Source: a virus. Taken from it: a DNA stretch of 64,000 nucleotides. The stretch lies in IMG/VR virus record IMGVR_UViG_3300036766_002289, positions 326,040-390,039 of that record. One strand, written 5' to 3'. This document shows positions 1 through 8,403 of this stretch, one piece after another; the stretch's first letter is position 1, and each line of letters starts with the position of its first letter. The notes beneath the pieces are model-generated. The model saw only the letters and a list, made by a program, of their open reading frames with translations, did not search any database and had not been told where the DNA came from. A program made the translations under genes and the position numbers.

Positions 1-18
1 TTTGATGAGAACTTGTGG

Positions 19-594
19 TTAACACTTAATCCCAAGATATCCATATTCAATCTTAACTGGTCCCAATAGACTATTAGGAACTTCCATAGGAACAAAAGAA
101 GGCAATTTTTCTATATCTGCATATTTAAGAACTGTCATAATGCCACGATGGAGTTCGCCTTTTTCTTCGGCAGGGCGAGTATAAATTTTGTATAATTCGC
201 CCTTCTTGGCAACGATGTTATCCTTTATAATCTTACTGAGCATGTCTTTAAGGTCTTCTGTATGATACAGACCAAATTGAGCCTTTGTTATGAATTTGGC
301 TTCTTCATAAAGCATAAGTTGAGCAATAAGTTTATTGGCGAATGCCCAACCTGAACTTATTCTGCCATTTGCCCTGGCTAATTCAATCCAAGTAGAATTA
401 GCAGGGATTCTTTTTTTCCTGGCTTTAACATCTAATTTCCTGCCATTTAAATAACCATCTATCCCAGCGCAGTCTTCTTTGAGACTTGCATTAACATACT
501 TTTGTTTGTGAATCTTGCATACTTCCTCGAATAAGTTTTCCGCAAGTCGTCCTTCGAGACTAGAACCACGTCTATCATACTTATGAGCTTCCAT
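19..594 (-). CDS. PD-(D/E)XK nuclease-like protein
   Basis: A 191 aa protein of unknown specificity. Near residue 45 it has an Ile-Asp pair, and about ten residues later Leu-Asp-Val-Lys-Ala, the ID...DVK spacing of the PD-(D/E)XK nuclease core. An upstream Glu in the first helix (GRLAENLFEE) would be the first acidic ligand. The start at 594 is chosen over an in-frame ATG at 615 because AAGGAG lies six bases before it, while the longer form would overlap the preceding gene. It is the last gene of a minus-strand run of three, after an unknown gene and a DNA methyltransferase, so it may be the cutting partner of that enzyme. It could also be an unrelated resolvase-like or recombination nuclease. 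The fold call is moderate; the substrate is not known. Confidence 0.55.
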   Translation of the reverse strand: MEAHKYDRRGSSLEGRLAENLFEEVCKIHKQKYVNASLKEDCAGIDGYLNGRKLDVKARKKRIPANSTWIELARANGRISSGWAFANKLIAQLMLYEEAKFITKAQFGLYHTEDLKDMLSKIIKDNIVAKKGELYKIYTRPAEEKGELHRGIMTVLKYADIEKLPSFVPMEVPNSLLGPVKIEYGYLGIKC

Positions 595-604
595 AATTCT
601 CCTT

Positions 605-1180
605 TTAAGCTGCATTCTTAGTTAATGTATAGCCAAATTTAGCTATGTGTTCGTAGAAAGATTTTTTCCTCCACCCACTAGGCTTAAGTGTGCCGTTATG
701 CACGCATCGCAATAATTCAGCACTCTCTAATATGAACAGGTTCCATTTTCCATATGCTGTGATATCAACAATTACAAAATAAGGATAAGAATCAATTGAA
801 TAAATTAGATCATCTATATCGCATGTTCTGCCTTTGCCCATAAACTCTGACAACTGAAATTTTACACCGCATTTAGTAAGACACCTTACACTAAGGGGAT
901 ATTCAAGCACCGCTGCGCTAATTTTGATTATAGCTAAAGCATCCCTTGATGGGTCAGACTTATCATATATCAGTGATGCTTTATTTCCACCAAAAGTAAC
1001 AGGTGAGGTTATATACTCAACCGCTCTTTCTGCAATTACGGAGGCGTGTCTTCCATCGGAAAAACTTTCGGCTAAGTGTGTAGCAGGCATAGATTTTCCA
1101 TTCATGCTAATTGAGATGCCCATGTCTATAGCATGACATATTTTTTCACAACTATTTAAAATAGGAGCATTTGACCACAT
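605..1180 (-). CDS. Hypothetical protein in methyltransferase cassette
   Basis: A 191 aa protein I do not recognise. It starts one base after the stop codon of the methyltransferase gene, with an AAGAG-type ribosome site, so the two are almost certainly cotranscribed and translationally coupled. The central part alternates hydrophobic strands and acidic residues (DIDDLIYSIDSYPYFVIVDI) and ends in a Lys/Arg-rich helix. That layout would suit a restriction-endonuclease fold, but I cannot assign catalytic residues. Position between a methyltransferase and a PD-(D/E)XK protein suggests a restriction endonuclease subunit or specificity factor. This is inference from context only. Confidence 0.6.
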   Translation of the reverse strand: MWSNAPILNSCEKICHAIDMGISISMNGKSMPATHLAESFSDGRHASVIAERAVEYITSPVTFGGNKASLIYDKSDPSRDALAIIKISAAVLEYPLSVRCLTKCGVKFQLSEFMGKGRTCDIDDLIYSIDSYPYFVIVDITAYGKWNLFILESAELLRCVHNGTLKPSGWRKKSFYEHIAKFGYTLTKNAA

Positions 1181-1181
1181 A

Positions 1182-1994
1182 TTAAATCTCTTTTAATCTT
1201 TCTAAAGTCATTTGACAATAAGTTTCGTCTAATTCAATTCCAATACCATTGACGCTTAGTTTTTCTGTAGCTAGGAGTGTTGTGCCTGCACCTAGAAAGG
1301 GGTCCAACACAACCATGTCATTGCTAACTCCCGCCAACTTAATGCACATTTCTGGCAATTCCGTTGGAAAGCCAGCAGGATGTTCTTTTTTCTTTTGGAC
1401 CGTTTTGTAAGGAATGAACCATGTATTCCCTCTACATCTACGGTCGGGTTTGCCCTCCTTTTCTCCATGATTCCATCGTTCAATATTGCTTTTGTCTTGG
1501 TATGGGACACCCACACCGAGTCTGTCCAATGTCACTAGCCCACTTTTAGTAAAATGGAAAATAGACTCATGTTGGTCATTAAGATACCTTTTACTATTAA
1601 TGGGTTTGAAATGACCACTACTATGTTCGTTGATGGTGATTGACTTAACCCAAACGATGTTGTTTTGTAGTATTAATCCAGTATTCTTTGCTATTTCCAT
1701 ACAGACTTGCATAGCAATATATGGCAATGAAGGTTTATTACCGATATTAAGAAATAGTGAACCATTGTCTTTAAGGACTCTTTTTATTTCCGTTCCTATC
1801 TCACAAAGCCATGCAAGATAGGCTTCATTGGTCATACGATCTTCATAGGTCTTATATTTGATGCCAATGTTATATGGTGGACTAGTAACAACAACGTCCA
1901 CAGACCTATCTGGCATCAGTTTCATTTCCGCCAAACAATCGTAACAGATTACTTTCTGTTTATTAACAATCCATTCTTTTCTAGTGTCATTCAT
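1182..1994 (-). CDS. DNA methyltransferase, beta-class N4/N6 amino type
   Basis: A 270 aa S-adenosylmethionine-dependent DNA methyltransferase. The catalytic motif IV TSPPY is at residues 37-41, and the cofactor-binding motif I, DPFLGAGTT, begins near residue 231. Catalytic motif first and cofactor motif last is the beta-class order, used by N6-adenine and N4-cytosine enzymes. No separate target-recognition domain is evident, but the stretch of about 190 residues between the motifs can hold it. The start at 1994 is preferred to an in-frame ATG at 2036, because a -10 box sits seven bases upstream and would place the transcript start at this ATG. There is no ribosome site, in keeping with a leaderless message. 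It may protect phage DNA from host restriction or act with the two following genes as a restriction-modification unit. Confidence 0.85.
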   Translation of the reverse strand: MNDTRKEWIVNKQKVICYDCLAEMKLMPDRSVDVVVTSPPYNIGIKYKTYEDRMTNEAYLAWLCEIGTEIKRVLKDNGSLFLNIGNKPSLPYIAMQVCMEIAKNTGLILQNNIVWVKSITINEHSSGHFKPINSKRYLNDQHESIFHFTKSGLVTLDRLGVGVPYQDKSNIERWNHGEKEGKPDRRCRGNTWFIPYKTVQKKKEHPAGFPTELPEMCIKLAGVSNDMVVLDPFLGAGTTLLATEKLSVNGIGIELDETYCQMTLERLKEI

Positions 1995-2001
1995 GGAACA
2001 A

Positions 2002-2030
2002 AAGATACAAGAAATGAAAAAATAAATCAA
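2002..2030 (-). promoter_or_regulatory. Sigma70-like promoter of methyltransferase cassette
   Basis: Read on the minus strand: TTGATT (2030-2025), 17 bases, TATCTT (2007-2002), then seven bases to the ATG at 1994. The boxes match TTGACA and TATAAT at four of six positions each. Transcription would begin at or next to the start codon, which fits the lack of a ribosome site. Confidence 0.5.
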
Positions 2031-2049
2031 TATCATCCTAAATACTTTG

Positions 2050-2538
2050 ATGGAAAAGTTTTTTCAATTTATTGACAAAAAAGAAAGAGAAGCCAAACAT
2101 CAGCTAAAGATTATTGAGAAAATCCTTGGTGGGCATGGCTTTACGGTCAAAGACCATATCAATGACGATGACCCATATGTGTTTGTTTACAATCCAGCAA
2201 AGAACACATTTTTTGATGGGATTCGCGTCTACAAGGTGGGGGATCAGTTGTCTTTCCGAGTTCAGAAAGAAGAAAAGACACACCCATTTGGCAGGGCATA
2301 TCCATTAGCAATTGAGGACATGTTTACGGATTTAGTATCAGACCACAAACCTGAAGAAGCTGGCAAAAAGATTATTGAAGCGGTTTTAACAGAAGTGAAG
2401 AAGTTTTTTGAAAAGAGTTCGGAGGCAGAAAAGGATATCAGGGACAAGCAGTTTGACAAAGACCCATTTGGTAAGGTTCAGGTTAGAAGTTCAGATTTTG
2501 GAATGGATTATAGTAACCTCACATATCAAAAAGCATGA
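2050..2538 (+). CDS. Hypothetical protein
   Basis: A 162 aa soluble, charged protein with no family I recognise. It has a Lys-rich N-terminal helix, a beta-rich middle (DDPYVFVYNPAKNTFFDGIRVYKVGDQLSFRV) and a long amphipathic C-terminal helix. A TTG one codon earlier could also serve as start. No ribosome site is evident. It is divergent from the methyltransferase gene, with 55 bases between the two starts. Function unknown. Confidence 0.65.
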   Translation: MEKFFQFIDKKEREAKHQLKIIEKILGGHGFTVKDHINDDDPYVFVYNPAKNTFFDGIRVYKVGDQLSFRVQKEEKTHPFGRAYPLAIEDMFTDLVSDHKPEEAGKKIIEAVLTEVKKFFEKSSEAEKDIRDKQFDKDPFGKVQVRSSDFGMDYSNLTYQKA

Positions 2539-2548
2539 TTTTTTGAAC

Positions 2549-2577
2549 TTGACTCAAATGAAGAAGTAGACTATAAT
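2549..2577 (+). promoter_or_regulatory. Sigma70-like promoter of HNH endonuclease
   Basis: TTGACT (2549-2554), 17 bases, TATAAT (2572-2577): five of six and six of six consensus positions at ideal spacing. The ATG of the endonuclease starts at 2585, seven bases after the -10 box, so the mRNA would be leaderless. Confidence 0.75.
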
Positions 2578-2584
2578 ATGGTCT

Positions 2585-3523
2585 ATGAATAAATACACAA
2601 AAGAATTTGTTGAAAAATTTTACAAACAAAATGGCTGCCAACTCCTAGAAACGTATACTAATGCTCGTGATTCTTTAAGATATATGTGTAAATGCGGTAA
2701 CGTGGCCAGGAACAATTTCTTCAATTTCATGAAATCTCCATATTGCTGGGATTGTGCTGCTAGGAGTCAGTCTCATCCTCAAGAATATGTTGAGAATTGT
2801 TTCCAAGAAAGAGGATGCGAGCTTTTAGACACTTATAAAAACAATGGCACTAGAATGAAATTTAAATGTAAGTGCGGGGAAATTTCAACAATAACATTTG
2901 CATCATTCCATGACAAGGGTTGTTATTGCGAGAACTGCGGTGGTAAGAAGAAATTAAGCATTGAATACATCAAGGACGAGATGAACAAATTCAACTACAT
3001 TTTAATAAGTGATGAATATATTAATGCTCGGTCAAAACTCAAACTCAAGTGTGCCAAAGGGCATGATTGTGAAATAAGTTGGAACAATTTTCAAAAAGGG
3101 AAAAGATGTAGAACCTGCTTCATAGAAACAAAGTGGCATAAGCCAGAACATCGTCCATTTGTTCTGATGTGTAGGTCTTTACTAAGAAATTGCTTAAGAA
3201 ATATTAAGGTAAAGAAAACAGGCAAAACTGAACAGATGCTTGGCTACGATGGTAAACAACTTTACGAGCATGTTACCAATCATATTAATTGGAATGCAGT
3301 TAAAAATGGTGAGTGGCACCTAGACCATATCTTCCCAATCAAGGCTTTTTGTGATTATAATTTGCTAGATACTAAATTGATTAATTGCTTGGAAAACATA
3401 CAGCCATTGACAGGTGAAGATAATCTATTAAAAGACCAACATTCGCCTGTATCGTTAAAACTAGCCAAATATTCTAAGGAAAAATTTGAGAATTGGCTTC
3501 AATCTAAAAACATTAAATTTTAG
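2585..3523 (+). CDS. HNH homing endonuclease with zinc-ribbon repeats
   Basis: A 312 aa free-standing HNH endonuclease. The N-terminal half carries three Cys-pair modules (CKCGN...CWDC, CKCGE...CENC, CAKGH...CRTC), each about 55-60 residues, that look like zinc ribbons for DNA binding. The C-terminal part holds the HNH core: WHLDHIFPIKAF near residue 240, followed by Asn-rich LENIQPLTGEDNLLK. It has its own sigma70-like promoter and no ribosome site. Such genes spread by cutting alleles that lack them and are commonly found between phage genes. Its stop overlaps a small convergent gene by 11 bases. Confidence 0.88.
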   Translation: MNKYTKEFVEKFYKQNGCQLLETYTNARDSLRYMCKCGNVARNNFFNFMKSPYCWDCAARSQSHPQEYVENCFQERGCELLDTYKNNGTRMKFKCKCGEISTITFASFHDKGCYCENCGGKKKLSIEYIKDEMNKFNYILISDEYINARSKLKLKCAKGHDCEISWNNFQKGKRCRTCFIETKWHKPEHRPFVLMCRSLLRNCLRNIKVKKTGKTEQMLGYDGKQLYEHVTNHINWNAVKNGEWHLDHIFPIKAFCDYNLLDTKLINCLENIQPLTGEDNLLKDQHSPVSLKLAKYSKEKFENWLQSKNIKF

Positions 3524-3689
3524 GGTTATTCATTCTGCCAAAAGTCATGTTTTTTTGAAGTCTAATTTCTGGATTTCCAATAAATACTACCCAAATCAAG
3601 TCATGTTCTTGTGAATAGTCAATTATAAAATGTGCAAAGCCTTTTCCTCTTGGTGTTTCGAGTGGAATAGCAGGGTTTAGTTGTAGCAT
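3513..3689 (-). CDS. Small hypothetical protein (58 aa)
   Basis: Found by reading the minus strand between two plus-strand genes. The 58 aa product begins MLQLNPAIPLETPRGKG, continues AHFIIDYSQEHDLIWVVFIG and ends LQKNMTFGRMNNPKI. The mix of hydrophobic strands and charged turns looks like real protein, and short phage proteins of this pattern (PLxTPxGKGxAHFxIDYxxEHDLxW) are familiar to me, though without a known role. Its ATG is doubled (3692 or 3689). It has no ribosome site and sits beside an AT-rich palindrome shared with the divergent gene at 3705. It overlaps the end of the HNH gene tail to tail. Confidence 0.7.
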   Translation of the reverse strand: MLQLNPAIPLETPRGKGFAHFIIDYSQEHDLIWVVFIGNPEIRLQKNMTFGRMNNPKI

Positions 3690-3707
3690 CATATATAGTT
3701 ATATATG
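3690..3707. promoter_or_regulatory. Divergent AT palindrome, possible promoter
   Basis: The divergent ATGs at 3692 (minus) and 3705 (plus) are separated by ATATAGTTATAT, part of the imperfect palindrome ATATATAGTTATATAT. A related AACTATATA or TATATAGT element recurs between other divergent or isolated genes (near 40421, 51208, 51243). No consensus -35 box accompanies it, so it may be a phage-specific promoter. Suggestive only. Confidence 0.35.
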
Positions 3708-4205
3708 GCTGATATCCAATTACCTTCGAATATAAGTAGTCTTTGGCGAGCGACGGACTTTCCACAAAAAGGGACAACAACGGTAGTTCATAAAGGTAGT
3801 GTAATTAATTTTTTTTACATTGGGCAAAGAAGGACGCCAATTCACGATCCTTATCCACTGGTGCTGGTTTCGGATATTTTTACAGATGCGGTGAGGGGAG
3901 TTAACTTAAATTTGTTGGATGCACCTTACGTAACGTCATTGATTAAGACTTACTTAGACACGCCTTTTTCTTATGCTAATATAAAGGCGGATAATTATAT
4001 TATAGATGCGTTTAGGACTTATAAGAGGAGTGGGATTAGTAGTTTAAGGATGATGGATAGTAATTTCTTGAAAGGTTTGGCGCAGGTTGCAAGGTCGTTG
4101 GATGTGAATGAAATTGAGCAGATGCGTGGTCAGATTGAGGCATTAATAAGGCAGGCATCGCAGCAACCAACCGCACAGCCAGGAGAAATGGACTTTAATG
4201 CATAA
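3705..4205 (+). CDS. Conserved phage protein, probably morphogenetic
   Basis: A 166 aa protein. Residues 24-75 (KGSVINFFYIGQ, then DPYPLVLVSDIF, then RGVNLNLL) match a pattern I remember from uncharacterised proteins of T4-like phages (HDPYPLVxVxDxxxDxxRGVNLxxL). A short helical segment ends in a Gln/Ala/Pro-rich tail. It lies directly upstream of the tape-measure-like gene in the same direction, which suggests a structural or assembly role. Precise function unknown. Confidence 0.75.
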   Translation: MADIQLPSNISSLWRATDFPQKGTTTVVHKGSVINFFYIGQRRTPIHDPYPLVLVSDIFTDAVRGVNLNLLDAPYVTSLIKTYLDTPFSYANIKADNYIIDAFRTYKRSGISSLRMMDSNFLKGLAQVARSLDVNEIEQMRGQIEALIRQASQQPTAQPGEMDFNA

Positions 4206-4243
4206 ATAATTTGTCAATTCCATTTCATTTAATAATTTTTAGA

Positions 4244-4251
4244 TATAAATA
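4244..4251 (+). promoter_or_regulatory. T4-late-type promoter TATAAATA
   Basis: An exact copy of the T4 late promoter octamer TATAAATA, seven bases before the ATG of the tape-measure-like gene. In T4 this motif is read by RNA polymerase carrying gp55. A second form, CATAAATA, lies at 4201-4208. Confidence 0.6.
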
Positions 4252-4258
4252 AGGTAAT

Positions 4259-7200
4259 ATGTTGGACTCCCTTGGTAGAGACGTAGGCGATATTAAGAAC
4301 AATGTGCAGGCTATTAAAACTCAAATGTTGCAAGACATTGGGAAATCGGCCAAGGCTAATGGTTCCGACCCAAATAATAAGGAAGTTTTAAATAAAATTG
4401 CCACTCAACTAGAGACTATTGTTGGTTACAAACTAGATGTGCAATTTAAAGCTTTCAATAAGGCGCTGAATGATCTTGCTGAAGCCTGTGAAGACCTCGA
4501 TAAAAAAAAGGAAGATTTTAAAAAAGAAGCCAAAGAAATGGCGAAAGCAATTAACAATGATCCTACTGCAAGGGCTAACCATGCATTATTGCAAAACATA
4601 GCTGCCAACAAAGTAAATATCGGCGGCGGTGGAACAGCAAAACCAATTCCAGGACAACCCCGCGCTATTTCATCTATAAATAGCGGTGTTAACATAATAA
4701 GTAAATTTTTCCAAAATATGGTCGGTTTATTTAAAAAGAATAAAGGTATAGCAAGCGTGGCAGCAGGGACAACAGGTATGGGTGGTGGAGGTGGACCACC
4801 TCCACCAAAACCAGTGGCTGCTGGTGGTGAAGATGATGAGAAGAAGAAGAAAGAAACATGGAAAGAGTTCTTTAAAAGAACAGGGCAAGATCGTGGCAGT
4901 GAAATGACGGGGGTACTAACAGGTGGAAAGCCAATAGAGGCTATTGTAACTGGCTTGGGTAATTTATTAAGTAAAGGTTTAAGTAGTATTCCATTTGTAG
5001 GTGGGTTTTTAGGGGGGTTATTAGATGGTATATTAAAGCCACTATCTGATGAGTTAGAATACATTCGTGACATGTCTCGTGGTATGCTTAACACTTATGG
5101 GACTGGCATAGAAAACCTTAAGGGAAAAGTAGACGAATTTAGAGAGGCGTCACTTAAAACAGTGAGTGTTACAGGTCAAAGTCAATCACTTATATTAAAA
5201 GAACAAGCGAAGTATTACAAGAGGGGTATAACCGACCTCAAAACTCAAAATAGTGTTATGCGTGCTGGTTTACAGACTGCCACATTGATAAATTCTGATG
5301 CCGCTGAGACCTCTAGCATGTTTGCAGATTGGAGTCAACATCTTGGGGCATCAGAACATCAACTTAACATGATGGGTCGTGGTTTAGTTAATATAGGAAG
5401 ACAAAGTGGTTTGACAGGTCAAAATTTACTTCAAGTGGCAAAGGATTCTAAAACCTTCATGGAGAATATGAGATTGGCTGGAACATTCACAGCAAGCGCC
5501 GCCAATAACATCATGGGTATTATGGCTCAGGCACAAAAAACTGGTACGACGGCAGGCACTAGCAGAATTATGGCTGGATTAACTGGTGGTTTAATTGGCC
5601 CAGCTGTAGATGAAGGTACAAAAAGTACAATAATGAAGGCAGGTGGCTTAGGTGGTGCCAACATGATGGACCTTTTGGCTGGTACTGGAACGGAAGACCC
5701 AGAACAAATGAAACGAATCGCTAGTGGAATGGAGAAGTTAATTAGAATCTACAGTGGCGGTAAAAATCTAAATCAAATGACAATGCAGGAACGTGGCCTT
5801 GCGAGTCAGAGGATGGAGATTGGCGAAAGAGGACTTAAACTAAATGAAGCAGTATTAATTGCGCAAAACTTACGTAAAGGAGCCATGTCTTTTGATGAAC
5901 AATTGGCAGAGATTGGAGATAAATTAAACAGAAAGATTTATGCACCAGAAGAAGCACGAGTATTAAAAGAAAACGTTTTATTTGAAAAAGCGGATAAAAC
6001 AATAGAAGGTTTTAGGGACAATATGGAGCAAGCAAATCCAGAATTAAAAGACGCTTTAGACCAACAGGTGGCAATAGTTAATGCTAGGTCAAAGGAAGCG
6101 GGTGGTGCTGGTTTTTCCAGAGATGCTGGAGAAAGTAACGCAACATTATTAGAAAGAATACAAAAAGTTAACCAAGAAGCCGTTATAGCAGCAGAAAAGA
6201 AAAAAGACCCTTCTTTGAAACTTCTAAGTGATATTTATGAGATTGAGGCAATGATAAGGGAATATGTGTATGATGCAGTTTTTAATTTATTGCCGTTGAT
6301 TGCAACAGCTACTGGTGCGGTTCAAGAATGGGTTAGAAAAGCGTCCACTTTTATTAAAGAGACTGTATTCCCATTTTTCACAACTGAGTTATTTCCATTA
6401 TTTGAGAGAATTGGGGATTGGGTTTTTGGTATTTTCAAATTTCTTGACCCAAGAAGTGCTGCCGAAATTGTTGCAAACAGTCCTTTAACTAAGAAAATGA
6501 AACAAGATGTAGAAGATCAGCGTCTTGCTAATGCTGCCAATGCTGCTGGTGGGTTCGCAAACATGTCTCCAGCTGATCTTGCTAAAAAAAAGGCGGCAGT
6601 TGAGCAGGCACTTGCGGATAAGCAGGCAGTAAAGCCAGGGCTTGCGCAGGATATTAAAGATGCAATGGCGGTTAAGAGAGAAAAAGAATTTTTTGGGGCA
6701 GGACTTGTGCCACAAATTGCAGAAATTTTTCTAACCCCTGTTTGGAAAGCAAACGACATAAAAGAAAAACAAGCAAGAGAAGCATGGACAAAATTAGATG
6801 ATTCTACAAGAGTGTTGCAGAAAGACCTACAAGGTATTCAAACTCAAGAAACTTTTAATAAAGCCCTTCAAAATGCACAAACACCAGAACAAAGACAGGA
6901 TGTTCAGACTAAAATGGACAGGTATTATGAGTTGCAAAGAAAATCTGATGAGAATGTCGGGCCACGGGGCATTTTAGATAAACTTAAGGCATTCCCAGAA
7001 ATGCAAAATATCTTAAAAGAAGTAGGTAAAATGGCTTCAAACGCCGATAAGCCTGGTTCTATTTATACCCATGATGAATATCTTGAGGAATTGTTGCAAG
7101 GTGTGCCATCTTTAGTATCCGCAGCTATGCCAGGTGTAAATGTAGATGAAGAAGTTAAGAAAAGACAAATTGCCATTGACAATAGTAATGCAGAAATTGA

Positions 7201-7435
7201 AGCGAACACTAGTGATACAGCAAGCAACACTCGTCAAACGAATGTCTTACTAGGCACGCTTTTGAATGTCATAAGTAGGTCAGCTAGAAGGAGGGGCACA
7301 GATACACCAATTGCTGGGGAGGATGTTGATGATTCAGTATTTTTTGACCAGTTTATAGATGTTGATTGGGTCGATACGATAGCCAGAATGGTTGGTAATA
7401 CATGGGCACAAGGAAACCCAGGTAAGCATAACTAA
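4259..7435 (+). CDS. Putative tail tape measure protein
   Basis: A 1058 aa protein, the second longest in the window. It opens with about 110 residues of coiled-coil-like helix, followed by a Gly/Pro-rich linker (GMGGGGGPPPPKP) and a hydrophobic Gly-rich stretch around residues 225-265 (IPFVGGFLGGLLDGILKPLS) typical of the membrane-active part of tape measures. Long helical regions and a second hydrophobic patch near residues 660-700 follow. Length, composition and position immediately before the baseplate genes support tail length control and genome-injection roles in the tail lumen. A large internal virion protein is the alternative. It ends eight bases before the next gene. Confidence 0.65.
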   Translation: MLDSLGRDVGDIKNNVQAIKTQMLQDIGKSAKANGSDPNNKEVLNKIATQLETIVGYKLDVQFKAFNKALNDLAEACEDLDKKKEDFKKEAKEMAKAINNDPTARANHALLQNIAANKVNIGGGGTAKPIPGQPRAISSINSGVNIISKFFQNMVGLFKKNKGIASVAAGTTGMGGGGGPPPPKPVAAGGEDDEKKKKETWKEFFKRTGQDRGSEMTGVLTGGKPIEAIVTGLGNLLSKGLSSIPFVGGFLGGLLDGILKPLSDELEYIRDMSRGMLNTYGTGIENLKGKVDEFREASLKTVSVTGQSQSLILKEQAKYYKRGITDLKTQNSVMRAGLQTATLINSDAAETSSMFADWSQHLGASEHQLNMMGRGLVNIGRQSGLTGQNLLQVAKDSKTFMENMRLAGTFTASAANNIMGIMAQAQKTGTTAGTSRIMAGLTGGLIGPAVDEGTKSTIMKAGGLGGANMMDLLAGTGTEDPEQMKRIASGMEKLIRIYSGGKNLNQMTMQERGLASQRMEIGERGLKLNEAVLIAQNLRKGAMSFDEQLAEIGDKLNRKIYAPEEARVLKENVLFEKADKTIEGFRDNMEQANPELKDALDQQVAIVNARSKEAGGAGFSRDAGESNATLLERIQKVNQEAVIAAEKKKDPSLKLLSDIYEIEAMIREYVYDAVFNLLPLIATATGAVQEWVRKASTFIKETVFPFFTTELFPLFERIGDWVFGIFKFLDPRSAAEIVANSPLTKKMKQDVEDQRLANAANAAGGFANMSPADLAKKKAAVEQALADKQAVKPGLAQDIKDAMAVKREKEFFGAGLVPQIAEIFLTPVWKANDIKEKQAREAWTKLDDSTRVLQKDLQGIQTQETFNKALQNAQTPEQRQDVQTKMDRYYELQRKSDENVGPRGILDKLKAFPEMQNILKEVGKMASNADKPGSIYTHDEYLEELLQGVPSLVSAAMPGVNVDEEVKKRQIAIDNSNAEIEANTSDTASNTRQTNVLLGTLLNVISRSARRRGTDTPIAGEDVDDSVFFDQFIDVDWVDTIARMVGNTWAQGNPGKHN

Positions 7436-7443
7436 GGAGATTA

Positions 7444-8043
7444 ATGCCAAGGGGAACTGAAAGAAGTGGTCGTTTAGCAGTATTGAGCAAGTGTAAGATC
7501 ATTACACCTTGCGGTACTATCTGTCTAAGAATTCTACCAGATATTTCTGACAGCAAAGGCGCAAACTATGCCCAAGAAAATGCCATAGGTAGAAGTAATC
7601 CTATGATTACTTTCGCTTATTCTGAGCCAAGAATGATTAATACAGAACTCCGCTTCATGACAACTACCACGGATGACATAAATGATAACTGGCGCTCAGT
7701 AAGTATAATAAAAAGTTTAGTTTATCCTGGCACAGCGACTGTTGATGGTGGGGCACCTTTTACGCCGCCACCTGTAGTAAAGTTTGTTTGCGGTGATTTA
7801 ATGGATGGTCCTAATGGACTTTGCCTGATACTTAAAAACTATAACTTAAGATGGCCTACTAATGTAGCATGGGATGAAGAAACTTATCTGCCATATCAGT
7901 TTTCAATAAGTTGCAGTTGGGAAGTTGTATATGCCTGTAAGAACTTGCCATCTAATAATTGTAGTACATGCGCTCCTGATAGTCAAGTAGATTGCGAACC
8001 AATTACTGGTGTTGGCATACCTTATGTTGCTGGAGGGGGGTAA
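7444..8043 (+). CDS. Baseplate/tail tube-associated protein
   Basis: A 199 aa protein starting after a good AAGGAG site. The core (residues 50-165: FAYSEPRMINTELRFMTTT, SIIKSLVYPGTA, RWPTNVAWDEETYLPYQFSIS) is the pattern I associate with tail-tube-terminal or hub-proximal baseplate proteins in T4-like and injection-system clusters. The C-terminal 35 residues are Cys-rich (CKNLPSNNCSTCAPDSQVDC), a feature shared with the hub and spike proteins downstream. Its place between tape measure and gp53-like gene supports a baseplate role; the exact T4 counterpart is uncertain. Confidence 0.6.
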   Translation: MPRGTERSGRLAVLSKCKIITPCGTICLRILPDISDSKGANYAQENAIGRSNPMITFAYSEPRMINTELRFMTTTTDDINDNWRSVSIIKSLVYPGTATVDGGAPFTPPPVVKFVCGDLMDGPNGLCLILKNYNLRWPTNVAWDEETYLPYQFSISCSWEVVYACKNLPSNNCSTCAPDSQVDCEPITGVGIPYVAGGG

Positions 8044-8068
8044 TCCAAAACCGATTACGGGGTAAAAT

Positions 8069-8395
8069 ATGGCCAATGAAATGAGTTATACGAATTATGG
8101 AACTAAAAACTTAGTCACGGCAACTAGTCGTTATGCATATAGGTCCGTAGTACATTACGGTAGTTTAAATAAGGTCACATTTGCCATTTATAAAACACCT
8201 GCAATCGGCCCATCTTCAGATGATAAGTTTTATGAGATAACTAAAGAGGTAGAGTTTAGACCAGATTTAGTATCTTTCAGGTTCTATGGATTGCCAGATT
8301 TTTGGTGGCGTATTATGGAAGTAAATAAGATGAAGGATATCATGGAGTTCAGAGCGGGCAGAAATATAAGATTGCCTGGTGGTTCATTGATGTAA
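8069..8395 (+). CDS. Baseplate wedge protein, gp53-like
   Basis: A 108 aa protein whose second half (EFRPDLVSFRFYGLPDFWWR, then IMEVNKMKDIMEFRAGRNIRLP) fits the gp53 or LysM-like wedge pattern, in which a folded strand-helix unit recognises the baseplate rather than peptidoglycan. T4 gp53 joins the wedges around the hub. Shorter than T4 gp53 (about 196 aa), it keeps only the core domain. Eight bases separate it from the hub gene. Confidence 0.75.
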   Translation: MANEMSYTNYGTKNLVTATSRYAYRSVVHYGSLNKVTFAIYKTPAIGPSSDDKFYEITKEVEFRPDLVSFRFYGLPDFWWRIMEVNKMKDIMEFRAGRNIRLPGGSLM

Positions 8396-8403
8396 GGAGG
8401 AAT

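Noticed and set aside
4426-5094. 222-codon minus-strand frame opposite the tape-measure-like gene
   Set aside because: Shadow of Lys/Glu-rich and Gly/Pro-rich coding on the plus strand; low-complexity text and no ribosome site.
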